From JBASEY01 sp964404285 (GTDB lineage Bacteria; CSSED10-310), in the NCBI GenBank assembly GCA_964404285.1, contig CAYOJK010000003.1, positions 124,001-188,000 on the forward strand: a stretch of 64,000 bases of DNA, written 5' to 3'. Positions 54,266 through 63,825 of the stretch are shown here, piece after piece (the stretch's first letter is position 1; the number at the start of each line of letters is the position of its first letter). A program made the translations under genes and the position numbers. Under the pieces are notes generated by a model. That model was not told the origin of the DNA, searched no databases, and was given only the letters and a program-made list of their open reading frames with translations.

Positions 54266-55372
54266 ATGGCTGCTGTTTCTATGCCCAATTTGTTGAAAAT
54301 CATGGTTGATAAGCAGGCTACTGACCTGCATATAACAACCGGAACCCCGCCACAAATTCGTATACATGGATTGCTGACACCGATAAAAGATATACCACCG
54401 CTTACTCCAAAAGAAACAAAACAATTGGCGTATTCAGTTTTAACGGATACGCAAAAACACATTTTTGAAGAGCAGAAAGAGTTGGATTTTTCTTTTGGTG
54501 TTCGTGGGTTAAGCCGTTTTCGAGCAAATATTTATAGTCAAAGATCAGCCGTAGCAATTGCAGTTCGTACCATTCCGTTTAGAATTTTGAGTTTTGAAGA
54601 ATTGGGCTTGCCTAAGGTAACAAAAGATTTTTGCAAGAAACCCAAAGGACTAATTTTGATTACTGGACCGACTGGATGTGGCAAATCAACGACTCTTGCC
54701 GCTATTATCGATAAAATTAATAGGGAATACCAAAAACACATTGTTACCATTGAAGACCCTATTGAATATCTCCACCACCACCACAGTTGTGTTGTAAACC
54801 AACGAGAATTATATGCTGATACTCATTCTTTCGCCGCTGCACTGAAGTCCGTTCTTAGACAGGACCCTGATGTCATTCTCATTGGAGAAATGAGAGATTT
54901 AGAAACGATTGAATCTGCCCTTCGTTGTGCAGAAACAGGTCACCTTACATTTGCTACACTGCACACTAACTCTGCAGTACAAACGATTAACAGGATTATT
55001 GATGTGTTTCCTGCGCATCAACAATCTCAAATACGGGCTCAATTATCTTTCATTCTTGAAGGAATAGTTTGCCAATCGTTGATTCCAAGGCGTGACGGAC
55101 AAGGGCGTGTTCTGGCAGCCGAAGTTTTGGTGCCTAATGATGCTATTCGCAACTTGATTCGTGAAGATAAAATTCATCAAATATATTCGAGTATGCAAAC
55201 AGGACAATCTACGTTTCATATGTCCACTATGAATCAGTCATTAGCAGAATTGTATTTAAAAAGAAGAATTAGCTTAAGTGAAGCGATGGGCAATTCAACT
55301 AAGCCACAAGAGCTTGAACAAATTATTGCCAAAGCTGGGTCAATAAGACCTCAAAATCTTTCAAGGGGGTAA
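54266..55372 (+). CDS. pilT: Type IV pilus retraction ATPase PilT
   Basis: A 368-residue protein; ATG 54266 with GAGG six bases upstream is preferred over TTG 54254. ATDLHITTGTPPQIR is the N-terminal signature. Walker A reads GPTGCGKST, and Walker B is DPDVILIGEMRDLETIE. The family AIRNLIRE motif and a His box (LHTNSA) are present. PilT pulls pili back, giving twitching motility and DNA uptake. It lies between pilB and pilC, with translation closely coupled. Confidence 0.95.
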   Translation: MAAVSMPNLLKIMVDKQATDLHITTGTPPQIRIHGLLTPIKDIPPLTPKETKQLAYSVLTDTQKHIFEEQKELDFSFGVRGLSRFRANIYSQRSAVAIAVRTIPFRILSFEELGLPKVTKDFCKKPKGLILITGPTGCGKSTTLAAIIDKINREYQKHIVTIEDPIEYLHHHHSCVVNQRELYADTHSFAAALKSVLRQDPDVILIGEMRDLETIESALRCAETGHLTFATLHTNSAVQTINRIIDVFPAHQQSQIRAQLSFILEGIVCQSLIPRRDGQGRVLAAEVLVPNDAIRNLIREDKIHQIYSSMQTGQSTFHMSTMNQSLAELYLKRRISLSEAMGNSTKPQELEQIIAKAGSIRPQNLSRG

Positions 55373-55375
55373 TCC

Positions 55376-56587
55376 ATGCCGAAATTTCGATGGAAAGGCA
55401 AAGACTCTAACGGTGTAGAAGTTTCTGGAGTCATGGTTGCTGACTCCAAAGAAGTCGTAACACTACAATTAAGACGGCAAAAAATAACACCTATTAAGGT
55501 TTCGGTGAGCTTGAAAGATCTTGAAATCAAGATACCAGGGCTTGGTGAAAGAATCACTGAAAGAGATGTTGTTGTTTTTACACGAACTTTCGCAACAATG
55601 GTCGATGCGGGTCTGCCACTTGTTCAGTGTTTAGAAATTCTAGCTGAACAAACAGAAAATCCCCGTTTTTCAAAAGCTATACAGGATATCGGACAAAGTG
55701 TTGAGTCAGGTAGTACTTATGCGGATGCATTGCGTAAACATCCCAAAATATTTGATGATCTGTATTGTAACATGGTTGAAGCTGGAGAAACGGGCGGTAT
55801 ATTGGACACTATTTTAAACCGTCTTGCTGGATATATGGAGAAAAGTATCTCACTGAAAAGACAGGTTCGATCTGCACTGGTGTATCCCTCTGTCATTGTT
55901 GCTGTAGCACTCGGAGTCGTTATCTTTTTGATGTACGCGGTTGTCCCGACCTTCGAGGAAATATTTACATCTCTCGGAGCAACTCTACCTCTACCAACTC
56001 AAATAACGATTGCCATGTCCAAATTTGTTCAGAAAAACGTCGTCTTACTCGGCGCTCTCTTAATCGGTGCTGTAATTGGTTTTCGATACTTACGAAAAAC
56101 TGAAAAAGGATTGAAAATGACAGATGCGATGTTGCTGAAAATGCCCGTTTTCGGTTTATTGCTCAGGAAAGTCGCCGTTGCCAAGTTTACCCGAACTTTA
56201 AGTACATTGATTGCTTCAGGTGTTCCAATTCTCGAAGGTTTAGAAATCACTGCAAAAACATCAGGCAATAAAATTATTGAAGACGCCATCTTAAAAACTC
56301 GAGTTTCAATTAGTGAGGGAAAAACTATATCTGAGCCTCTTGCTGCTACTGAAGTTTTTCCACCAATGGTTACACAGATGATCGCAGTTGGGGAAACAAC
56401 AGGCGCTTTAGATTCCATGTTGGAAAAAATCGCTGACTTTTACGATGAAGAAGTCGACATCACTGTACAAAACTTGACCCAGCTTCTTGAACCGGCAATG
56501 ATGGTTTTTCTCGGCGTAAGTGTTGGTTTCATAGTTATTTCCATGTATATGCCGATGTTCAGCTTGGTCGGAGAACTTTCGAAATAA
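55376..56587 (+). CDS. pilC: Type IV pilus inner-membrane platform protein PilC
   Basis: A 403-residue GspF-family protein: two homologous domains each with FTRTFATMVDAGLPL or FTRTLSTLIASGVPI signatures, EAGETGGILDTIL and AVGETTGALDSML repeats, and membrane helices at about 172-195, 225-242 and 375-398. It anchors the PilB/PilT motors. AAGGGGG precedes ATG 55376. Confidence 0.95.
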   Translation: MPKFRWKGKDSNGVEVSGVMVADSKEVVTLQLRRQKITPIKVSVSLKDLEIKIPGLGERITERDVVVFTRTFATMVDAGLPLVQCLEILAEQTENPRFSKAIQDIGQSVESGSTYADALRKHPKIFDDLYCNMVEAGETGGILDTILNRLAGYMEKSISLKRQVRSALVYPSVIVAVALGVVIFLMYAVVPTFEEIFTSLGATLPLPTQITIAMSKFVQKNVVLLGALLIGAVIGFRYLRKTEKGLKMTDAMLLKMPVFGLLLRKVAVAKFTRTLSTLIASGVPILEGLEITAKTSGNKIIEDAILKTRVSISEGKTISEPLAATEVFPPMVTQMIAVGETTGALDSMLEKIADFYDEEVDITVQNLTQLLEPAMMVFLGVSVGFIVISMYMPMFSLVGELSK

Positions 56588-56605
56588 TGTTCGGTTGTTT
56601 GAGGA

Positions 56606-58315
56606 ATGGTTGAGCACGACCGGGAAGACATTGATCTTTACAGCAAAATAAAATCACTTATTGTTGCTCGCTTGCTGATTGGTACAACATTACTAATGGG
56701 CGCTGCAATACCCTTTGAGATTAGTGAAGTTTATTCTGCTTCTCGCTTTTTATTCCCTTTAGTTACCATCATATTGGTAATGACTATACTTTACTCAGGC
56801 CTGCTAAACTTAATCGAAAATTTAAATATTCTTGCCTATTTACAATTAGTTGGCGATATTATCCTTTCTGGAATAGTCATTATGGCAACAGGTGGAATCG
56901 AAAGCCCATTCACCATATTGTTTGTTCTAGTAATTATAATTGCTAGCTATTTAATAGGAAAAAATGGCACGCTTACTATTGCACTTATGTCTGTTTTCTC
57001 TTTTGGCTTTATTGTTGTTAGTCAATATAAGGGATGGACCTTCTGGTGGCCTTATCGAATGCATACAACCCTTCTGCCGACCCCTAAGTTTGCTCTCTAT
57101 ATCATTGTCGTCAATTTCATTGGATTCTTGTTAACAGCAATTCTAGCAAATAATTTGTCAGATAGAATTCGAAAGATGAATCTGTTGTTGAAGACAAAAA
57201 ATGTTCAATTCAGTTATCTTTGGACACTTAATAGACGTATTGTCAACGAGATGCAATCCGGCTTGATCACGCTGACGAAAGAAGGAGAAATATTATCAGT
57301 TAATCCTGCAGCAAAGCAGATGCTGAAACGTTTCACTGACGATAAAAAACAATTGGTTCTCAATGACTTATTTCCTGAATATCTTGGTCAGAGCATTCTC
57401 AGAATATCTGAAATGGAAAAAGAGGCCAAAAAGCAAATTACCTATCAATTTGAATATGAGAACGAGACAATTTGGTTAATGATCGATGTTGTCTTATTGC
57501 AAAGAAAAGCTCGGGACCCGGCACGTCTGATGTTGATGTTGACAGATATTTCTGAACATAAAAAACTTGAAGAGATCAAACGTAAAGCGCAACGTTGGTC
57601 GGTAGTATCTGAAATATCGGCTAGTATGGCACATGAAATACGAAATCCCTTGGCTTCAATCAGTGGGTCAATTGAAATTTTGCAAGAACAATTACAGATG
57701 AACGCCAGTCAGTCTAAGTTAATGAATATTGTGATAAAAGAGTCAGATAGATTAAACAAAATGATCACAGACTTTTTAAGTTTAGCTAAACCAGGAAATT
57801 TGGAGTTCGATCTTGTCAATGTTCACGATGTTTTAAATGAGGTTATTATACTAATTGAGACATCCGATGCTTTTCAAAACTCGATAGACATTATTTTAAA
57901 AGATACAGACACCTCTTTGGATGCGGAAATCGATAAAGATCAATTCACCCAGGTTCTATGGAACCTATTGAAAAATGCTTGTGAGGCCATGCCGGATGGA
58001 GGAAAATTAAAAGTATCAGCGTCACTCTGTACAGAACCAGATTTGACTCGCGGTATCATGGATTATCAGCCAAATCCCCCTTTTTTGAGACTGACAGTTG
58101 AGGATACAGGAATAGGTATGAGTCAAGATCAAATAGAACGAATATTTGATCCTTTTGTTACATTTAAGAAGAAAGGAGTAGGTGTTGGGCTGGCTATTGT
58201 TTATCGTATTCTAGAAAATCATAATGCTAATATCAGAGTCATGAGTGTTCAGGGGACTGGAACTAAAATAGATATTGATATTCCTCAGTATCGAGCAAAA
58301 GGGGTAGGTGGATGA
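56606..58315 (+). CDS. pilS: PilS-like sensor histidine kinase
   Basis: A 569-residue kinase with six N-terminal membrane helices (about 18-185), the PilS form of sensor, then a PAS domain (about 205-305), the phosphoacceptor helix MAHEIRNPLASISGS (His in H-box), and a HATPase_c domain with NLLKNACEAMPDGG, EDTGIGMS and VGLAIVYRI. It is coupled to pilR by an ATGA-like overlap. In known systems it senses pilin levels in the membrane and controls pilin transcription. No pilA is in the window. Confidence 0.92.
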   Translation: MVEHDREDIDLYSKIKSLIVARLLIGTTLLMGAAIPFEISEVYSASRFLFPLVTIILVMTILYSGLLNLIENLNILAYLQLVGDIILSGIVIMATGGIESPFTILFVLVIIIASYLIGKNGTLTIALMSVFSFGFIVVSQYKGWTFWWPYRMHTTLLPTPKFALYIIVVNFIGFLLTAILANNLSDRIRKMNLLLKTKNVQFSYLWTLNRRIVNEMQSGLITLTKEGEILSVNPAAKQMLKRFTDDKKQLVLNDLFPEYLGQSILRISEMEKEAKKQITYQFEYENETIWLMIDVVLLQRKARDPARLMLMLTDISEHKKLEEIKRKAQRWSVVSEISASMAHEIRNPLASISGSIEILQEQLQMNASQSKLMNIVIKESDRLNKMITDFLSLAKPGNLEFDLVNVHDVLNEVIILIETSDAFQNSIDIILKDTDTSLDAEIDKDQFTQVLWNLLKNACEAMPDGGKLKVSASLCTEPDLTRGIMDYQPNPPFLRLTVEDTGIGMSQDQIERIFDPFVTFKKKGVGVGLAIVYRILENHNANIRVMSVQGTGTKIDIDIPQYRAKGVGG

Positions 58316-59742
58316 TGGACGGAAGCAAACCTGATTTGAAAAGAATTCTTGTTGTTGATGATGAACGAAGCATGTGTGATTTTTTGACAATATTGTTAAC
58401 GGACCAAGGCTATTCAGTTCAATCTACACAAAATCCTAAATCTGCCTTGGCATTGATTGAGTCTGGTGAGGAGATTGACTTGGTCATTACCGATCTTAAA
58501 ATGCCGGAAATGGATGGTCTTGATCTATTATTAGCGATCAAAAAGTACAATCCCGATATTATGGTAATTATGATAACCGCCTATTCAACAACTGAAAATG
58601 CGGTTTTAGCCATGAAAAGAGGAGCCTTTGATTATCTGATAAAACCGTTTAAAGTTGATGAAATCAAAATTGTTGTTCAAAAGGCGTTTGATAGTCAAAA
58701 TCTTGAAAAAGAAAATAGGTTTTTACGAAAGCAGATAAAGCAGCAGGTTAAGTTTGATAACATTATTGGTGTTTCATCAGAGATAAAGAAAATATTTGAT
58801 ATTATCGTTCGTATAGCTGATATAGGCAGCAATGTATTAATAACTGGAGAAAGTGGAACAGGGAAAGAACTGATTGCAAAAGCTATTCATGACAACTCAT
58901 ATCGAAAAGACAAGCCTTTTGTCACTGTCAATTGTGCCGCTCTACCAGAAAACTTGCTTGAAACAGAACTATTTGGGCATATGAAAGGTTCTTTTACCGG
59001 TGCGGTGCAAAACAAAGAAGGCCTTTTCGAAATTGCCGACGGGGGCACTTTTTTGTTGGATGAAGTTGCTGAAACGACGCCGGCTATTCAGGTAAAGTTG
59101 TTGAGAGTATTGAATGATAGAAAATTTAAACGAGTGGGAGGCACAAAAGATATTACTGTTGATGTTCGAATAATTGCTGCAACGAATCGAGATTTGGATA
59201 AAATGGTTCAACAGCAAGAATTTAGAGAAGATTTGTTTTATAGACTCAATGTTATACCCATCCATGTTCCGTCATTACGGGATAGAGTGAGTGATATTCC
59301 TTTACTTGTCGAACATTTTATCTCGAAAAGTGCAAAAGCATGTGGCAGATCGGATATGTCAATTTCAAAAGAAGCTATAGAGGTTCTTAAACAGTATTCT
59401 TGGCCTGGAAATATAAGAGAATTGGAAAATGTAATCGAACGCTGCGTCGCACTAGAATCAGCAAATCTCATTACAGTCGCTTCACTTCCCCAATATGTCA
59501 GGTATCAAAATACGGATGCTTTTGAATCGATATATGAAATACCGGACGATGGACTCGATCTAGAAAAAGTGATCGGCAGTTTTGAAAAAGAATTTTTGAT
59601 TAAGGCCTTAGAAAAAACAAATGGTGTGCGAAAAGATGCGGCTGATCTGCTAAAAATTACTTTCCGATCACTTAGATACAGATTGAAAAAATATGGATTG
59701 GATGATATCTTTCCAAATAAGGAAAATAATGGAGGAGAATAA
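58312..59742 (+). CDS. pilR: PilR-like sigma-54-dependent response regulator
   Basis: A 476-residue regulator. The receiver domain has VVDDERSMCDF, the phosphoacceptor Asp in VITDLKMPEMDG and the Lys in YLIKPF. The AAA+ domain has GESGTGKELIAKAI, the sigma-54-contact motif GSFTGA (the PilR variant of GAFTGA), GTFLLDEVAE and SWPGNIRELENVIERC. The Fis-type helix-turn-helix RKDAADLLKITFRSLRYRL closes the protein. Its targets should carry -24/-12 promoters. Confidence 0.94.
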   Translation: MMDGSKPDLKRILVVDDERSMCDFLTILLTDQGYSVQSTQNPKSALALIESGEEIDLVITDLKMPEMDGLDLLLAIKKYNPDIMVIMITAYSTTENAVLAMKRGAFDYLIKPFKVDEIKIVVQKAFDSQNLEKENRFLRKQIKQQVKFDNIIGVSSEIKKIFDIIVRIADIGSNVLITGESGTGKELIAKAIHDNSYRKDKPFVTVNCAALPENLLETELFGHMKGSFTGAVQNKEGLFEIADGGTFLLDEVAETTPAIQVKLLRVLNDRKFKRVGGTKDITVDVRIIAATNRDLDKMVQQQEFREDLFYRLNVIPIHVPSLRDRVSDIPLLVEHFISKSAKACGRSDMSISKEAIEVLKQYSWPGNIRELENVIERCVALESANLITVASLPQYVRYQNTDAFESIYEIPDDGLDLEKVIGSFEKEFLIKALEKTNGVRKDAADLLKITFRSLRYRLKKYGLDDIFPNKENNGGE

Positions 59743-59743
59743 A

Positions 59744-60169
59744 ATGAATACCATATTAAGAAATGAGAAAGGTAAAGCAGAATCCAATGCTCCGATAATT
59801 ATCACTTTAATCATCATCGCCATTGTTGGTTTTTTAGCTTATAAATTTGTGCCGGTAAAATGGAGATATATCAAATTTGCAGATGCAATACAGGAATTAT
59901 TAAATATTGATTATGCTAGAGAATATAAAGATGTTGCTCGTGGGGCTTTCAATGAGTATACGATGCGAGAGAAGGTGTTGAATATTGCCAAGCAACATCA
60001 AATTCCGATTGTGGATGCGGATAGACAGGTTGGAGTTACTTGGCCTGAAAAAAGATATTTCACAGTTATAGTTGATTATGAAGAAGTGATCAATCTTCCT
60101 ATATACGGTGAGTATATTTGGGATTTTCATGTTTATGTCGAACAGAATCCAGCTTCGGGAAAATTATGA
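59744..60169 (+). CDS. Small membrane-anchored protein (DUF4845-like)
   Basis: A 141-residue protein from ATG 59744 behind GGAGGAG. One membrane helix (about 18-38) is followed by a periplasmic domain that ends in VDYEEVINLPIYGEYIWDF, a pattern like DUF4845 proteins. Function is unknown. It is one base downstream of pilR and probably co-transcribed. It ends 10 bases from a converging gene. Confidence 0.6.
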   Translation: MNTILRNEKGKAESNAPIIITLIIIAIVGFLAYKFVPVKWRYIKFADAIQELLNIDYAREYKDVARGAFNEYTMREKVLNIAKQHQIPIVDADRQVGVTWPEKRYFTVIVDYEEVINLPIYGEYIWDFHVYVEQNPASGKL

Positions 60170-60179
60170 TATAAGAGCC

Positions 60180-62507
60180 TTAGCTTGTGATTTTATACGA
60201 TAATATATGTACTTGATTTTCATCAACAGTATTATGATATAGGCTCATTGGAGCATTGAACTCAACATAAGGTGTATCATCCGTATTCAGTTTACTTCCC
60301 GTCAGTTGAGTCATAGCTGAAAAATCAGCTGAGTTTAAAATCAGACGCTGTCTTAAATTCGAAGAATCAATTATATCCAGGCGAAGTAGATCCTCTTTGA
60401 TCAAGGGATTTGAAAACAAAAAAGCATAGTCTTGATTTAAAGAAATATGATCAAACTGTGAACCTAGAATTAAATAGTCTCCGGAACTTCCTTCCCATAA
60501 TGAACAAAATGGAAATACTGCTTGAAAAGAGCGAAAAATAATCATTAGTGTGTCGGTATCCATATAGTAGGAATGTATCCATTGGCACATAATCCCTTTT
60601 TCAGATAACTTGTGAAATGCAGCGGTGAAATAATCGACGGTGAAGAGGTTTGATACGCCTGTTATCCAGGGATTTGAAGGTTCAGAAATAATGATATCGT
60701 ATGTCTGTCGACCTGAACTTAAAACAGTTCTTGCATCGGCATGAATAATTTTGAAACGATTATTGGTGAACGGGTTTCCAGATACATGATTAAAAAAGTT
60801 AGATGCTGAGATAACCGCATCATCTATTTCGACACAGTCGACCTGGAGGTCTGGAAAATTAAGCGCTGAACCTGCAGTTACACCTGTGCCTAAACCAACG
60901 ACCAGAGCATTTGAAGGGTTATGAACATGAGCAAGAGGCAAAATTGCTAACAGTGATTGTGTTGGCAAATCACCGCCATCTGAACCATCTGTTTTTCCAT
61001 TTATTCGAAGGCTTCTTACTCCACTTTTTTCTGTGACCGTGACATGAGAATGAAAGCCTTCTTTTTCAAATAAAATCTCACGATTGCCTTCAAAACCGTC
61101 TAAAAGTTGTGGCGCATACAAGTACACACCACTATCAAGAAGAGCAGATTCCCATACTGGAATTGCTTTGTATCCCAAAAGACAGATCAACAGTAATACA
61201 GCTATTTGAATACGCCCTTTTCGATTTTTTGCTTGAGAAAATAAAAAACCTGAGGAAACAAGAAGATATATAGCAGCTGAAGCAATAAGGGAGAGTCTTG
61301 TTCCAACCATCGGGATAAGGATAAAAGCAGTTACAATAGATCCTATTATACATCCAAGAGTGTTCCAGAGATAGAGATTTCCAACATTTTCCCCAACCTT
61401 TTGTATGTTTTCTATATAGGCCTTTCCAAAGGCTGGAAATAGGGCGCCCATAAAAAACGTTGAGGGAAAAACAACAGCTAAAGAGAGTAAAAATAGACAC
61501 GACTGCCATAGAAAAAAACTGTGATGAAAGTTAGGGAATAGGAGTAAAAGGATGATGGGAAGTCTACTGATTAAGACAACGGATAAAACAATGCTTAGCC
61601 AAACACAAAACGCTAGAATAGCGATAGTTTTTTGTGAAGATTCATTCTTGTCTATAAACCAGCCGGCTACAAGGCTGCCAACGGCTATGCCCAATAAATA
61701 GGCAGCCAGCATCATTGAAAAAGCATACACGGTTGATCCTAACACCAGATTCAAAGATCGAACCCAGGCAACTTGGGCTGCCATACCAGCAGCGCCAAGT
61801 AGAGCATAGAGAACCGGAAAGAATATTTGGACTTTATATGGCTCGGATGGCACTGACTCTCTTTTATTCTTCTTTAAAATTGCATTTTCATTCCTTCTTA
61901 AGAATAGTGCCAAGCTAGATCCAAGTAAAATATAGAAAATGGCAATTAAGATATTTGATCGCGACATGCCAAAAAGTCGGATCATTACAAAACCGGCTAG
62001 AAGAGTTCCGATGGATGCGCCAAATGTATTATAGAAATAGAGGAGCGCTAAGTTTTTTCCTATAAATTCTTTTTGTTCAATTAAGGCTCTACTTAACAAA
62101 GGTAAAGTTCCCCCCATCAGTGCACAGGGAAAAAGAAGAATGATAACTGCCAAAATAAAACGCAACAACTCCAGCAAAAAAGACCCTCCAAATTGATTGT
62201 AAACGATAATATGGAGAGTGTTTAAGTTGTCGAAGAAGAACGACATCCCAAGACAATACAAACCTATTCCAATCAAAAGAATTCCATAGAACAAGGCGGG
62301 ATTATTGACACGCTCAGAAAGCCTTCCAAAAAACCTGCTACCTATAGCCATACCACTCATAAATGCCGTCAAAACGGCGGTGGTTGCCGATAAAGTCGAT
62401 CCAAAGACAAGTGATAGCTCGCGCTGCCAGATCACTTCATACATTAGCCCTAACATGCCTGACAGAGTAAATGAAAAAAAAATAATCAATCTATATTTTG
62501 AGCGCAT
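60180..62507 (-). CDS. Membrane-fused spermidine-synthase-like methyltransferase-fold protein
   Basis: Start at ATG 62507 because AGGAGG lies eight bases upstream; the protein is 775 residues. The first 480 form about 12-14 membrane helices of MFS/transporter-like type (GLMYEVIWQRELSLVFGS repeats as AQVAWVRSLNLVLGS). Residues about 540-720 are a spermidine-synthase domain: LVVGLGTGVTAGSAL, VDCVEIDDAVISAS, IHADARTVL and DIIISEPSNPW. Such fusions are widespread and their substrate is usually unknown; true spermidine synthesis is not assured. Confidence 0.82.
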   Translation of the reverse strand: MRSKYRLIIFFSFTLSGMLGLMYEVIWQRELSLVFGSTLSATTAVLTAFMSGMAIGSRFFGRLSERVNNPALFYGILLIGIGLYCLGMSFFFDNLNTLHIIVYNQFGGSFLLELLRFILAVIILLFPCALMGGTLPLLSRALIEQKEFIGKNLALLYFYNTFGASIGTLLAGFVMIRLFGMSRSNILIAIFYILLGSSLALFLRRNENAILKKNKRESVPSEPYKVQIFFPVLYALLGAAGMAAQVAWVRSLNLVLGSTVYAFSMMLAAYLLGIAVGSLVAGWFIDKNESSQKTIAILAFCVWLSIVLSVVLISRLPIILLLLFPNFHHSFFLWQSCLFLLSLAVVFPSTFFMGALFPAFGKAYIENIQKVGENVGNLYLWNTLGCIIGSIVTAFILIPMVGTRLSLIASAAIYLLVSSGFLFSQAKNRKGRIQIAVLLLICLLGYKAIPVWESALLDSGVYLYAPQLLDGFEGNREILFEKEGFHSHVTVTEKSGVRSLRINGKTDGSDGGDLPTQSLLAILPLAHVHNPSNALVVGLGTGVTAGSALNFPDLQVDCVEIDDAVISASNFFNHVSGNPFTNNRFKIIHADARTVLSSGRQTYDIIISEPSNPWITGVSNLFTVDYFTAAFHKLSEKGIMCQWIHSYYMDTDTLMIIFRSFQAVFPFCSLWEGSSGDYLILGSQFDHISLNQDYAFLFSNPLIKEDLLRLDIIDSSNLRQRLILNSADFSAMTQLTGSKLNTDDTPYVEFNAPMSLYHNTVDENQVHILSYKITS

Positions 62508-62590
62508 TAGGCGAAACCTCCTAAATATACACACTAACACATTGGTTTAAAAAAAAGTATATAAACGAGGGTTTACGCCTAAAGCAAGTC

Positions 62591-62619
62591 TTGACCTTTG
62601 CTATAAATTTCCCTATAAA
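62591..62619 (+). promoter_or_regulatory. Promoter for the lipoprotein pair
   Basis: TTGACC at 62591-62596 and TATAAA at 62614-62619 with a 17-base spacer. It lies in the divergent gap before ATG 62683. Confidence 0.65.
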
Positions 62620-62682
62620 TTAATAGAATTGGGTTAACCAACACGGCGTAAGGCTATGTTCTTTTACAAGGAGAAGTGGTAA

Positions 62683-63825
62683 ATGAATCGTGAAAAGCTG
62701 ATTCACTTTTTTATTCTGATTATTGTTGGATCCCTTATTTTTATGGGATGTCGATCGAAGAATGCTGCTGATGAAGCGTCTCAGCGTGACTTTGAAAACC
62801 GGTTACGCGAAGCACAAGAAGTGGCTAGACAAATCAAAGAAGGAAAACTTTTTGATGATGACCAAGAAAGGCTTAGGAAAATAGTTGAACCCGAAAATGT
62901 TTGTTCATTTTCAACTATTTACAAAGCTCTTGACTTTGGAGTAGAGCCGGATTTCAGATTAGATGGCGCCGTGGTAATGTATTCAGATAAACATGGCATA
63001 ATTTATTACTATGATATTGGAGGAAAGCAACGCTACAAAATGCATCAATATGGACAGCAGCCGAGCTTTGGTTCACTAAAAACAGATGGAACTCAAAAGT
63101 ATGTTCTTCAGGATTTTGAATGGGTAAAAACAGATGAAGGACTTGAGAAGGAAATCAGTGGTATTTTTATGAATACAGAGAATGACTGGCTGAAACCTGC
63201 CCAATTATTATACACTGGGAAAGCATCATATCCATATCTCATAAATGACGATAAATCATTGATTTTTGAAGAAAATAACAAGTATTATATGCTTGATGAA
63301 AATTTGAACAAAAAAGAAATAAGTAAGCAAGAATATGTATCACTGCGTGATTCACGTTTTAATTTTCAGAACTCATGGAAAATTGAAACCTCTTACGAGG
63401 GAATTCCTGGCCTTTGGATTACAGATTTAGCTGAGAAGAACTGGGTACAAATTAGGGAATTAAATCAAGAAATGGATACCATTATGATTATTCCATCGAG
63501 TTATTCCTTGTATTGTTGGGGTGAGGAGTTTGCAGGGATTATCGAGATTAAGCCGAGTGATTTACCAGAGTATTCCATCCAATTAAGCCACGGCCAAGCA
63601 AGTATCGGGGACCTTTTCAATATATATGAAAAACAAATCAGCCCAATCAATCAAGAAGTTATTGGTTATCATGAAGACAAAATGAAAGGCGTACTACGAG
63701 TTGTTCAGATAAAACAAGGCATTTATATTTGTGAGGTCCAAACGAAGTTATCTATGCGTGGAGTATTTAAGGATGATATTGCGGTTTCTAAAACAGATAA
63801 AAGCATTACCGGCTCGATTTTATAA
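62683..63825 (+). CDS. Lipoprotein of unknown function
   Basis: A 380-residue protein from ATG 62683 behind AAGGAGA. The signal peptide ends in a lipobox (IFMGC). A charged helix (about 30-60, Glu/Arg-rich) follows, then a long beta-rich region. I recognise no family. A second lipoprotein gene starts inside its 3' end, so the two likely form a pair. Confidence 0.75.
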   Translation: MNREKLIHFFILIIVGSLIFMGCRSKNAADEASQRDFENRLREAQEVARQIKEGKLFDDDQERLRKIVEPENVCSFSTIYKALDFGVEPDFRLDGAVVMYSDKHGIIYYYDIGGKQRYKMHQYGQQPSFGSLKTDGTQKYVLQDFEWVKTDEGLEKEISGIFMNTENDWLKPAQLLYTGKASYPYLINDDKSLIFEENNKYYMLDENLNKKEISKQEYVSLRDSRFNFQNSWKIETSYEGIPGLWITDLAEKNWVQIRELNQEMDTIMIIPSSYSLYCWGEEFAGIIEIKPSDLPEYSIQLSHGQASIGDLFNIYEKQISPINQEVIGYHEDKMKGVLRVVQIKQGIYICEVQTKLSMRGVFKDDIAVSKTDKSITGSIL